Assembly (NCBI GenBank): GCA_965661005.1
Contig: CBFICB010000010.1
Span: 1 to 45,979, forward strand
DNA from: UBA5109 sp965661005
GTDB taxonomy: Bacteria > Pseudomonadota > Gammaproteobacteria > Pseudomonadales > Pseudohongiellaceae
Length of the DNA: 45,979 nucleotides
Direction: 5' to 3'
Position 1 is the first letter of the stretch; every line of letters starts with the position of its first letter. Below, piece by piece: positions 1-7,346 of this stretch. The notes below the pieces were generated by a model. That model was given only the letters and a program-made list of their open reading frames with translations. It ran no database searches and was not told the DNA's origin. A program made the translations under genes and the position numbers.

Positions 1-1
1 T

Positions 2-655
2 GTCCGATTGGGCTATCTTGGTTTGTTACCTTTTGTTGCCGGTGCGGTCGCTGCACTCCTTTCCAATGAATTGGCGTCCTTTGCTCTGCAAGCCTTTGTC
101 TTGTACTCACTGGCGATTCTGTCGTTTATGGGCGGGGTTCACTGGGGCTTGGCCTTGATCACCGGAACTCGCCAGAGTTCACGATTATTGACCTCTGTGA
201 TCCCTGTGATCGCTGCTTGGATTTGCTTAATGACGTTGCCTGCGCATCTGACATTGGCGGTCTTGGGCGATTTATCGAGTAAGATTATCATCGATGTAAC
301 GAATCCAACAGAAACACTTGAGAATGGTCTACGAGTGCATGCTGTAGAGACGTCTAATGCTGAAATTATTCAAGCGATGCTACCAGATGCTTTAGTTGTT
401 AAGGCCTTTAATACCTTAAATTACAGAACCATGATTGATCCATCAAGTGCGGGAGGACCAGTAACTATCCCTCTGGCAGGTAACGATGAGGCAGCCAAGA
501 CTAAAGTGGCTGAATTGGCTCAGGGGATTGGTTTCGAGACATCAGATATTGAGCCAATCACTTATGCGCATGAATTGGAAGGTATGTTGGTTTTATTTGC
601 CAACGCCAGAGCGATGGGTCACACTTTTAATTATTATTTCCGCCAGCCTGAGTAG
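2..655 (+). CDS. Chimeric ORF: DUF3429 membrane segment joined to C-terminal half of an F420-dependent NADP reductase-like protein (5' partial)
   Basis: The frame is open to the left edge; the first usable start is a TTG at 8, so the true start probably lies outside. About the first 86 residues after that TTG are hydrophobic and look like DUF3429 (motif FMGGVHWGLAL between membrane segments). From about residue 88 (GDLSSKIIIDVTNPTE) to the end it resembles the C-terminal part of NADPH-dependent F420-reductase/NADP-oxidoreductase family proteins (VVKAFNTLNYRTM, PLAGNDEAAK, ELEGMLVLFANAR). The Rossmann N-terminus with its glycine-rich NADP loop, normally the first 80 or so residues of that family, is missing. 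The join is near base 266-277 and is in frame. I see a chimera. Whether it is a real deletion fusion or an assembly join cannot be decided here, and the product is unlikely to work as a reductase. Confidence 0.7.
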   Translation, partial: VRLGYLGLLPFVAGAVAALLSNELASFALQAFVLYSLAILSFMGGVHWGLALITGTRQSSRLLTSVIPVIAAWICLMTLPAHLTLAVLGDLSSKIIIDVTNPTETLENGLRVHAVETSNAEIIQAMLPDALVVKAFNTLNYRTMIDPSSAGGPVTIPLAGNDEAAKTKVAELAQGIGFETSDIEPITYAHELEGMLVLFANARAMGHTFNYYFRQPE

Positions 656-692
656 TTCTGTCGTAAGGGGAGTGAGAATTTCATATTTTTAA

Positions 693-721
693 TTGACTCA
701 GTTTGTCCTTATTCGTATAGG
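693..721 (+). promoter_or_regulatory. Candidate sigma70 promoter for madLM
   Basis: A -35 element TTGACT (693-698) and a -10 element TATAGG (716-721) are separated by 17 bases, about 85 bases upstream of the madL start. The -35 matches the consensus at five of six positions and the -10 at four of six. This is a sequence match only. Confidence 0.45.
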
Positions 722-806
722 TCCAGCATACTATCACTCCTGTTTTCTTTGCTAGAACTGCTACACTCCGTCATTAGAAATTAAAACAATAAAAAAGGGT
801 TAGAAC

Positions 807-1217
807 ATGGTGGTTTACGGTGTTGCGTTGTTGTCAGCTTGTTTATTGGTTGGCATGTTGATTGGAGAAGCGCTAGGTGTCTGGTTGCAGGTCGAAGCCA
901 ATGTCGGCGGTGTCGGTATTGCCATGTTGTTTCTTGTCTTTGCCAGTAATTCAACTCGTTTTAAAAGTCTTATTGAAGGTGCTTCAGGACGAGGGATTGA
1001 GTTCTGGAGCGCCATGTATATTCCAATTGTTGTGGCCATGGCTGCCAGACAGAATGTTGTCGCGGCTTTTGAAGGAGGCATAACGGCGATTGTTGCAGGA
1101 GTCGCTGCCGTCGCAGTAAGTTTTGCTTTGGTGCCTTTACTGAGCAAAATAGGCACAAGCAAAGTCACTAAAAGCAATCCAGAAAACAATCCAGAAAACA
1201 AGGAAGTGGAACTCTGA
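807..1217 (+). CDS. madL: Malonate transporter subunit MadL
   Basis: A 136-residue hydrophobic protein with about four membrane segments. It matches the small MadL subunit of the MadLM malonate:Na+ symporter family in length and in signature stretches (GVALLSACLLVGMLIGEALG; VGGVGIAMLFLVF; FWSAMYIPIVVAMAA). In Malonomonas rubra and relatives MadL and MadM together import malonate. The polar Lys/Asn-rich tail (residues about 120-136) looks cytoplasmic. The ATG has an AAAGGG ribosome site 8 bases upstream. The stop codon overlaps the madM start by one base (TGATG), so the two are translationally coupled. No malonate decarboxylase or malonyl-CoA synthetase genes are visible in the window. Confidence 0.9.
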   Translation: MVVYGVALLSACLLVGMLIGEALGVWLQVEANVGGVGIAMLFLVFASNSTRFKSLIEGASGRGIEFWSAMYIPIVVAMAARQNVVAAFEGGITAIVAGVAAVAVSFALVPLLSKIGTSKVTKSNPENNPENKEVEL

Positions 1218-1975
1218 TGGATATTCTCGAGACCGTTTTTATTAGAAATTCTTTACTGGTGGCTTTTGCCGTCGTTGGTCTGACGCTATGGATTTCCTAT
1301 CTTATCGCCGATAGATTTACACATGGCCGCATACATGGTTCAGCCATAGCAATAACTCTTGGCTTAGTGGCTGCCTATTTTGGCGGGAAGTTAACCGGGG
1401 GTAATAATGGCCTTGCCGATTTAACTTTATTCGGTGGTATAGGTTTAATGGGAGGGGGCATGATGCGAGATTTCGCTATTGTCGCTACGGCATTTGGGGT
1501 CAAGCTGGATGAATTAAAAAAAGCGGGTTTAGCCGGTGTGGTGTCAATTTTTGCTGGTGTAGTTGTATCCTTTATTGTGGGAGCCTTAGTTGCGATTGCT
1601 TATGGATATTCTGATCCTGTGGATATTACAACCATAGGTACTGGCGCTGTGACATATATTGTGGGACCCGTTACCGGTTCAGCGCTAGGAGCAGGTTCAG
1701 ATATAATTGCTCTTAGTGTTGCCGCCGGTTTGGTTAAGTCTATTTTGGTTATGATAGGAACACCCATGATTGCCAGGTATATCGGCTTAAATAACCCACA
1801 GTCAGCCATGGTTTTTGGCGGTCTGATGGGGACGACCAGTGGCGTGGCAGCAGGATTGGCGGCAACGGATCCGAAATTAGTCCCTTATGGTGCAATGACA
1901 GCAACTTTTTATACAGGACTCGGTTGCTTGCTAGGGCCATCGATTTTATTTTTTGTTGTAAGAGCGCTTGCCTGA
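1217..1975 (+). CDS. madM: Malonate transporter subunit MadM
   Basis: A 252-residue integral membrane protein, the larger MadM subunit of the MadLM malonate:Na+ symporter; the family is about 250 residues. Glycine-rich membrane helices are evident (LTLFGGIGLMGGGMMRDFAIVATAFG; GTGAVTYIVGPVTGSALGAG; SAMVFGGLMGTTSGVAAGLAATDP). The start overlaps the madL stop, with AGGAAGTGG just upstream serving as the ribosome site inside madL. Transport of malonate or a similar small dicarboxylate is inferred from family membership. The malonate-using enzymes must lie elsewhere, or the carrier serves another substrate. Confidence 0.9.
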   Translation: MDILETVFIRNSLLVAFAVVGLTLWISYLIADRFTHGRIHGSAIAITLGLVAAYFGGKLTGGNNGLADLTLFGGIGLMGGGMMRDFAIVATAFGVKLDELKKAGLAGVVSIFAGVVVSFIVGALVAIAYGYSDPVDITTIGTGAVTYIVGPVTGSALGAGSDIIALSVAAGLVKSILVMIGTPMIARYIGLNNPQSAMVFGGLMGTTSGVAAGLAATDPKLVPYGAMTATFYTGLGCLLGPSILFFVVRALA

Positions 1976-2015
1976 AAGTTAAGTTAACAAGTTGTTGACT
2001 GTTTAGTCTTGAAAA

Positions 2016-2486
2016 ATGATGAATGACCTTTCTCATGAGCACTGGATGCAGTGTGCACTAGAATTAGCCAAACTGGCCGAAGCAAAAGGTGAAGTGCCTG
2101 TCGGAGCCGTACTGGTTAAAGATAATGTGCTTATCGGTGAAGGGTATAATCAGGTCATTACACTTAAAGATCCTAGCGCTCATGCAGAAATCATTGCCAT
2201 GCGTGATGCCGCGATTCGTCTGGATAATTACCGTCTACCGAATACGACTCTTTATGTCACTATTGAGCCTTGTAATATGTGTGCAAGCGCCATAGTACAT
2301 GCAAGAATCAAGCACCTGGTGTTTGCTGCCAGAGAACCCAAAGCAGGAGCAATAGTAAGTCAGGATTGCTTCTTTGAAAAATCTTATTTAAATCATCAAA
2401 CAAGTTACGAAGGTGGGGTAATGCAGCAGGAAAGTAGCGTGTTAATAAGTGATTTTTTTAAATCAAAACGCCAACAATCAAAATAA
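2016..2486 (+). CDS. tadA: tRNA-specific adenosine deaminase TadA
   Basis: Deaminates adenosine-34 of tRNA-Arg(ACG) to inosine in the cytoplasm. The 156-residue protein has the complete cytidine/deoxycytidylate-deaminase zinc site: H56-A-E58 (SAHAEIIAMRDAA) with the catalytic glutamate, and P85-C86-x-x-C89 (EPCNMCASAIVHARI). The length fits the family, and the GEVPVGAVLV and IYG/AAREPKAGA-type regions are as expected. The first ATG at 2016 is immediately followed by a second at 2019; neither has a strong ribosome site, so either could be used. It lies 40 bases after madM and ends on a strong terminator. Confidence 0.93.
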   Translation: MMNDLSHEHWMQCALELAKLAEAKGEVPVGAVLVKDNVLIGEGYNQVITLKDPSAHAEIIAMRDAAIRLDNYRLPNTTLYVTIEPCNMCASAIVHARIKHLVFAAREPKAGAIVSQDCFFEKSYLNHQTSYEGGVMQQESSVLISDFFKSKRQQSK

Positions 2487-2513
2487 AAAAGCCGGATAAT
2501 ATCCGGCTTTTTT
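2487..2513. terminator. Intrinsic terminator, probably bidirectional (tadA / TorF-like gene)
   Basis: A perfect 7-bp GC-rich stem, GCCGGAT-AAT-ATCCGGC (2491-2507), is flanked by an A run on the left and a T run on the right. It immediately follows the tadA stop. With A and T tracts on both sides it can stop transcripts in both directions, which suits the convergent genes around it. Confidence 0.85.
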
Positions 2514-2535
2514 ATGATCAACGTTTTATTAAAAC

Positions 2536-3321
2536 TTACAATGTGAAATCAATGCTGTAAGAAGCAACGAATTTTACATTGTCGTTGTCACGTGGTGCCT
2601 GAACAGCGTAGTCTTCTCCAGCGCCGCCATCTGCATCAAACTCTAGGTCTGTGGTAGTAACCATGAAGCTAAAGCCGTCTTTTGATACGCTGACATTATA
2701 ATCAAGGTAGCCATTAGATGGTGTGCCGTTAAAGGCCTCGGCGAAGTCGCCTTCATGGTAACCAATATGAAAACCGATCTCTGTACCGCTTTCCAGTGGC
2801 CAAACGTAATCAGCAGACAGATAAGAAGCTTCAGCGAAACCAAAATCCTGAACATTACCATCTGGTTTTAAACCTTCATCAGGTTCAGCATTAGCCAGCA
2901 GTGAAAGACCTAAGCTGAAGTTACCATAACCAATAGAACCATAAACTTCACCAAAGTCGAAACCAGCTTGACTGTCGTAGTTATAATATAAGTAACCAAC
3001 ATCATAAGCGATACCGCCAGCTTCACCACCGAAACCGAAATACATATCATGCTCATAAGAGTATGCATCGTCTGAATCATAGGAAACGTTAGCAGCCCAG
3101 GTACCAGCATAGAATCCGCTTTCGTGAGCATAATCAATACCACCAGAAACCACTGCTTCATTGATCGTCTGAGTTAATCCACGCCAGATGTAGTTATTGG
3201 CAATTCCAGCATTAGCAGTAACTTCTGCTTGTGCTGATGAGGTAGAAGCTACAACAGTAGCCATAGCAATAGCTGAACCTAGTAACGGCTTTTTGAACGT
3301 TGTCAGCAGCGATTTTTTCAT
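2536..3321 (-). CDS. TorF family putative outer-membrane porin
   Basis: A 261-residue exported protein. A signal peptide (MKKSLLTTFKKPLLGSAIAM, then hydrophobic/small residues) ends at AQA, with cleavage after about residue 32. The mature protein opens with an alternating beta-barrel pattern (VTANAGIANNYIWRGLTQT) followed by repeated aromatic-rich strands (GFYAGTWAANVSY; IAYDVGYLYYNYD), typical of the TorF/TIGR02001 family of small gammaproteobacterial outer-membrane proteins. The last residues (SYSIDFTL) resemble a barrel-closing strand. The substrate is unknown. The start has a good GGAG site 9-12 bases upstream. It is a single-gene unit that converges on tadA. Confidence 0.85.
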   Translation of the reverse strand: MKKSLLTTFKKPLLGSAIAMATVVASTSSAQAEVTANAGIANNYIWRGLTQTINEAVVSGGIDYAHESGFYAGTWAANVSYDSDDAYSYEHDMYFGFGGEAGGIAYDVGYLYYNYDSQAGFDFGEVYGSIGYGNFSLGLSLLANAEPDEGLKPDGNVQDFGFAEASYLSADYVWPLESGTEIGFHIGYHEGDFAEAFNGTPSNGYLDYNVSVSKDGFSFMVTTTDLEFDADGGAGEDYAVQAPRDNDNVKFVASYSIDFTL

Positions 3322-3630
3322 AATTCATTTTCTCCAAAAATATATTTGTGTAGCCAGATTATTGTTAGCACTGATTCCATAACCCCAAGTTTGATAGATT
3401 TTCATACAAACCCCACTCTCATCCATGTGAATACTAAGTGCTTACGTAGGCTTACTTAGCAACTCCCGTGCCAAAAAAATAAAAAATAACAAATACAACA
3501 GCTTAGATATTTTTTTTAAAAAATTAAGCTAATATCTTTAGAGGAAGATTAAATTTATCTGCTATTTTGGTGCGTCTGCACTAAGCTGGGGCAAGGAATA
3601 TTTTGCCAGGTTTCACTTATATTCAGGCAT
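3322..3630. other. Intergenic region upstream of the TorF-like gene, with AT-rich imperfect palindrome
   Basis: About 385 bases lie between the TorF-like gene and the SulP gene, both on the minus strand. Nearest SulP is a terminator (separate entry). At 3500-3530 there is an imperfect AT-rich inverted repeat (AGCTTA ... TAAGCT around T and A runs). I see no ORF with coding character and no clear -35/-10 pair for the TorF-like gene, although its promoter must lie here. Confidence 0.4.
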
Positions 3631-3655
3631 AAAAAAGCCCGCTACTATAGCGGGC
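3631..3655 (-). terminator. Intrinsic terminator of the carbonic anhydrase-SulP unit
   Basis: An 8-bp stem GCCCGCTA-CTA-TAGCGGGC (3637-3655) is followed, reading on the minus strand, by six T. It lies about 50 bases past the SulP stop codon, the expected place for ending that transcript. Confidence 0.85.
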
Positions 3656-3706
3656 TAAGCAGAGCCTGTTTATGGGGGCAGGCTATGAAAGGGAAAGCTT
3701 TAGCAC

Positions 3707-5386
3707 TTAGGCTGCTGAAGAACTGGTATCTGAAATACTTGCCTCTCCATTTTGGCCATTTTTTATTTCCTTGAGGGCAGCTTCCAGAGCTTGCTCAAGA
3801 TTCTCAAAGTGACCGCTTTGAGGCAGATGTTCATCTGCTTCAAGGGATTCCAATACAGACAGCACTTCAGAGCTCATAGCGCATAAATAGACGGTACGGC
3901 CACTTAAGTTTGCATCTCTGGCAACTGTCTCAATGGCCAGTGCTGATGAAACATCAAGACTGGGTACTCGCTCAAAGTCCAGAATTAGCACCTTTGCACC
4001 ACCAGTTGAAAGTATCGATCGAGCATGGTGGCCTAAATCGGCTGCTGCGCCAAAGCTCATAGGGCCGCTAAAATCAAATACGATCACGTTGTTTCCAACT
4101 TCATCCAGTATCTCCAATTCGCGTGGGCTGGCGTTATGTCTTACGGTATGAATCGCCCTTACACGTTCTATTTGTTCTTTGGCAACCTGGTGTACAAAGT
4201 AAAGGGCAGCCAATACAACTCCGACAGCAACTGCCGTAATTAAATCAACAAAGACGGTGAGTCCAAATACGATAACCATTAGAGCCAAATCCCAACGAGG
4301 GCCTCGATGCGCATTTTTAATATAGCTCCAGTCAATGATGTCCAGGCCGACTTTGACCAGTATGCCTCCCAGCACGGCATTGGGTATTTGTGCGGCTAAA
4401 GGGCTTAGACCAAGTACAATGGCCAGTAGAACCAATGCGTGGACCATGCCGGATAATCTGGTTTTTCCACCGGTGCGGATATTAACCACAGTACGCATGG
4501 TTGCTCCTGCGCTGGCAGTACCGCCAAACAAACCGGCAACAGCATTACCAATACCTTGACCAATCAACTCACGATTACTGTCATGACGAGTACGTGTCAT
4601 GTTATCGGCAACCAGAGAGGTTAATAAGCTGTCAATTGCACCTAACAAGGCTAATACAAAAGCCGCTTCGACTACTAGATAGATGGCATCAGCATTGAAA
4701 ATAGGCATTGTAAATATAGGTAGTCCGCTAGGCACTTCCCCCAAAATAGGTACGGTTCCAATGACCAGGCTAACAAGAGTACCGATGATTAAGGCTGCCA
4801 GTGGGCCGGGAACATAAACAGCCAGCTTTTTCGGCCATTTTAATGCGATTGCCAAGGTCAGCGCTCCTAGTACTAGAGCCATAGGGTTAATTGCAGCCAC
4901 AGCTGCTGGTGCGCTAAGAAGAGCATCCACTGTTCCTGCCGGAGATGGATGACCCAGTAATGGGCCAATTTGCAGAATGATGATAATCCCGCCAATGCCA
5001 CTCATGAAGCCACTAATAACCGGGTAGGGCACCAGTCGAATAAATTCACCGAGTTTTAAGGCGCCCATTATTACCTGAATAACCCCTGCCAAAAAAATCG
5101 CAGTGAATATCAGTGCTGTTGAACCCTGTATACCAGGGATGCTGGCAAGGCTTGCCACCAAACCCGCTACAACAACCGTCATAGGGCCTGTGGGGCCTGT
5201 GATCTGAGCACCTGTACCACCAAAAAAAGAGGCCAAAAAGCCAACTATAATTGCACCATAAAGACCCGAAATAGGTCCCAGACCGGAAGCAACACCCATA
5301 GCCAGAGCTAATGGTAAGGCCACGACACCAGCGGTTAAACCGCCATAAATATCGCCTTTTAAATTACTTAAATCTAACTTAAACAT
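3707..5386 (-). CDS. SulP family anion transporter with STAS domain (probable bicarbonate transporter)
   Basis: A 559-residue inner-membrane protein. It starts with the SulP signature (LKGDIYGGLTAGVVALPLALAMG, within residues 8-31), continues through about 10-12 membrane segments to about residue 400, and ends with a cytoplasmic STAS domain (about 415-540; VIVFDFSGPMSFGAA, VLILDFERVPSLDVSSALAI). SulP proteins carry sulfate, bicarbonate or other anions. Its place directly after a beta-carbonic anhydrase, about 100 bases apart on the same strand, makes BicA-like Na+/bicarbonate uptake the best guess. An AAGGTGA ribosome site precedes the ATG. The sequence alone does not prove the substrate. Confidence 0.88.
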   Translation of the reverse strand: MFKLDLSNLKGDIYGGLTAGVVALPLALAMGVASGLGPISGLYGAIIVGFLASFFGGTGAQITGPTGPMTVVVAGLVASLASIPGIQGSTALIFTAIFLAGVIQVIMGALKLGEFIRLVPYPVISGFMSGIGGIIIILQIGPLLGHPSPAGTVDALLSAPAAVAAINPMALVLGALTLAIALKWPKKLAVYVPGPLAALIIGTLVSLVIGTVPILGEVPSGLPIFTMPIFNADAIYLVVEAAFVLALLGAIDSLLTSLVADNMTRTRHDSNRELIGQGIGNAVAGLFGGTASAGATMRTVVNIRTGGKTRLSGMVHALVLLAIVLGLSPLAAQIPNAVLGGILVKVGLDIIDWSYIKNAHRGPRWDLALMVIVFGLTVFVDLITAVAVGVVLAALYFVHQVAKEQIERVRAIHTVRHNASPRELEILDEVGNNVIVFDFSGPMSFGAAADLGHHARSILSTGGAKVLILDFERVPSLDVSSALAIETVARDANLSGRTVYLCAMSSEVLSVLESLEADEHLPQSGHFENLEQALEAALKEIKNGQNGEASISDTSSSAA

Positions 5387-5488
5387 GAGTTCACCTTTTG
5401 TTTTTTGTTATTAACCGATAAAAGTTAAATTTGCGTTTGCTGAAGCCTTTTACGGTAGACAATTTCATTCAGATAAAACTTACTGGTT

Positions 5489-6139
5489 TTAAGTATTTTT
5501 CTGATTATGAATAAGATCGTAATAACGGTCTTCTACTGGTACGAATTCATTTTTATCCGCATCATAAGCCTTGACCGAACCTTCACCAATGTCATAAATC
5601 CAGCCATGAATTTCGATCTCTCCCTTGGCAAGCTTGGCAGCTACAGCAGGGTGAATTTCAAGGTGTTTCATTTGCAGCAGTACATTTTGTTCAGTCACTT
5701 CGGTTAAATGCTCATGACCAAGTTCTCCATGCTTGCTAGCAACCTTAGCTACCGCTGCACGGGTGTGTGAAAGCCAGACAGCAACGCTGGGTAAGGCATC
5801 CAGTGAGTCAGGGTTCATTGCACCTTTCATTGCGCCACAATCCGTATGACCACAAATAATGATGTGTTCGACCCCAAGAGCGGCAACACCAAACTCGATA
5901 GAAGCAGTCATGCCATCTGAATGCAGGCTGTATGGAGGAACAATATTGCCAGCATTTCGGCAGATAAAAAGATCGCCGGGTTCAGAATGGGTTATTAAAT
6001 TAGGGTCAATTCGAGAATCAGCACAGGTAATTAAAAGCACTTCTGGCTCCTGGCCATTTGCAAGAGTGGCAAATAATTCTTTGCGATCATCAAAACTCGA
6101 GTTTTTAAACTCGGCCAAGCCTGATATAAGTTTTTTCAT
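5489..6139 (-). CDS. Beta-class carbonic anhydrase
   Basis: Interconverts CO2 and bicarbonate in the cytoplasm. The 216-residue protein has all zinc ligands of the beta class: C39-x-D41-x-R43 (ITCADSRIDPN) and H98-x-x-C101 (GHTDCGAMKG). The D41-R43 dyad marks it as an active enzyme. The length is standard. The start has a strong TAAGGAG site. It is the first gene of a two-gene unit with the SulP transporter, and is divergent from a LysR regulator across a 127-base region. That arrangement suggests control by the regulator, perhaps in response to CO2 or bicarbonate supply. Confidence 0.95.
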   Translation of the reverse strand: MKKLISGLAEFKNSSFDDRKELFATLANGQEPEVLLITCADSRIDPNLITHSEPGDLFICRNAGNIVPPYSLHSDGMTASIEFGVAALGVEHIIICGHTDCGAMKGAMNPDSLDALPSVAVWLSHTRAAVAKVASKHGELGHEHLTEVTEQNVLLQMKHLEIHPAVAAKLAKGEIEIHGWIYDIGEGSVKAYDADKNEFVPVEDRYYDLIHNQKNT

Positions 6140-6189
6140 TGTCGTGCTCCTTAGAAAATTGTCTTTAACATTATTCTTTAATGATGGGG

Positions 6190-6240
6190 AATATAGTGAT
6201 ATTTAAGGCAGGAATAAATATAATCAGTGATAGGAATATC
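6190..6240. promoter_or_regulatory. Candidate LysR operator in the carbonic anhydrase / regulator divergent region
   Basis: Two exact copies of AGTGATA (6195-6201 and 6226-6232) lie 31 bases apart, about three helical turns on the same face. The second runs into a dyad GATA-N4-TATC (6229-6240). This fits how LysR tetramers grip divergent promoters. The link to the neighbouring regulator is inference. Confidence 0.35.
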
Positions 6241-6266
6241 CTTTCATAAAAAATGAGAAATGACAA

Positions 6267-7199
6267 ATGCCCAATAAAGATATTACTTTCAAGCAGTTGC
6301 GTTATTACTCCGTTGCTGCCCGCTATAATAGTCTGCGCCAGGCGGCACGCGAGCTAAGAATTTCTCAGCCCTCACTAAGCGCACAGTTAAATTCGCTTGA
6401 AGAAACCCTAGGTGTCGAGCTCTTTGAACGAAATCGAAGTGGTATCTATCTGACCCCTTTGGGTAGGGATTTGTTGAAAGAAACGCATACAGCAATAGAA
6501 GCGGTCAATGTTATTGCCGAGTCTGCTAACTTTGCTTCAAAAGGACCAACAGGAACCTTCCGCCTGGGTGTAACGCCTTCTATTGGGCCTTATGCCTTAC
6601 CGTGGATTCTGCCTACAATTCATGATCAATATAAAGATATTAAACTTTTTGTTCGTGAAGAGGTGTATACCGACCTGGCAAGAGGTTTGATTGATGGAAA
6701 TTACGATTTAATCTTTACCACTCTACCACTGGATGATCCTTCAATCACGGTTATGCCATTATTGCGTGAACCTATCTATCTGGTGACAAGCAAGACTCAT
6801 CGATTTGCCAAGAAGAAATCAGTCAAGGGCGCTGAGCTTGATAGTGAAGAAATTCTGACCATTGAAGAACATCATCAATTTTATAAACAGGTGGAAGACC
6901 TGTGCTTAAAATTTCATGCAAAACTATTAAGAGACTATGAAGGCACCAGTCTGGATGCAATTAGACAAATGGTTTATATGGAAATGGGTATAGCATTCAT
7001 GCCTGCTTTGTACCTTCGATCTGAGATAAAAGATCGTGATAACCTGCATATTCTTAGTCTGGAAGATGAGTCGATATTTCGTATACATGCTTTAGCGTGG
7101 AGAAATACTTCGCCTTTGCGAAATTTTTATCGGGAACTGGGTGCTTCTTTTCAGCAACTGATCAAGAAGCATTTTAAGGAAGACGTTACTTTGTTGTAG
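6267..7199 (+). CDS. LysR family regulator, OxyR-like but lacking the peroxidatic cysteine
   Basis: A 310-residue regulator with an N-terminal winged HTH (about residues 7-66; LRQAARELRISQPSLSAQLN) and an OxyR-type effector domain (GVTPSIGPYALPWILPTIH; TSLDAIRQMVYMEMGIAFMPAL; NTSPLRNFYRELG). Aligned with E. coli OxyR, the peroxide-sensing Cys199 position is Gln204 here, while the Cys208 position is kept as Cys213. Classic disulfide switching is therefore not possible. It is divergent from the carbonic anhydrase-SulP unit and most likely controls it, sensing something other than peroxide. General annotation as a 'hydrogen peroxide-inducible activator' would be misleading. Confidence 0.88.
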   Translation: MPNKDITFKQLRYYSVAARYNSLRQAARELRISQPSLSAQLNSLEETLGVELFERNRSGIYLTPLGRDLLKETHTAIEAVNVIAESANFASKGPTGTFRLGVTPSIGPYALPWILPTIHDQYKDIKLFVREEVYTDLARGLIDGNYDLIFTTLPLDDPSITVMPLLREPIYLVTSKTHRFAKKKSVKGAELDSEEILTIEEHHQFYKQVEDLCLKFHAKLLRDYEGTSLDAIRQMVYMEMGIAFMPALYLRSEIKDRDNLHILSLEDESIFRIHALAWRNTSPLRNFYRELGASFQQLIKKHFKEDVTLL

Positions 7200-7346
7200 G
7201 CTGGCGCTGATTTAAGCTCTTTGCTTTCTTATAAAAAAATAGTTTTTAGAAGTTAAAGGCTTTATCTACAAACCAGAGTTAATTTCCAGTATCATAGCGC
7301 CTTCTTTTTTTGACGCTCGTCGTTCTAACTAAGGTTGATTTTAACA

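Noticed and set aside
815..1201. Long open frame antisense to madL (128 codons)
   Set aside because: Composition mirrors the madL helices, no ribosome site, and MadL is a clear family match.
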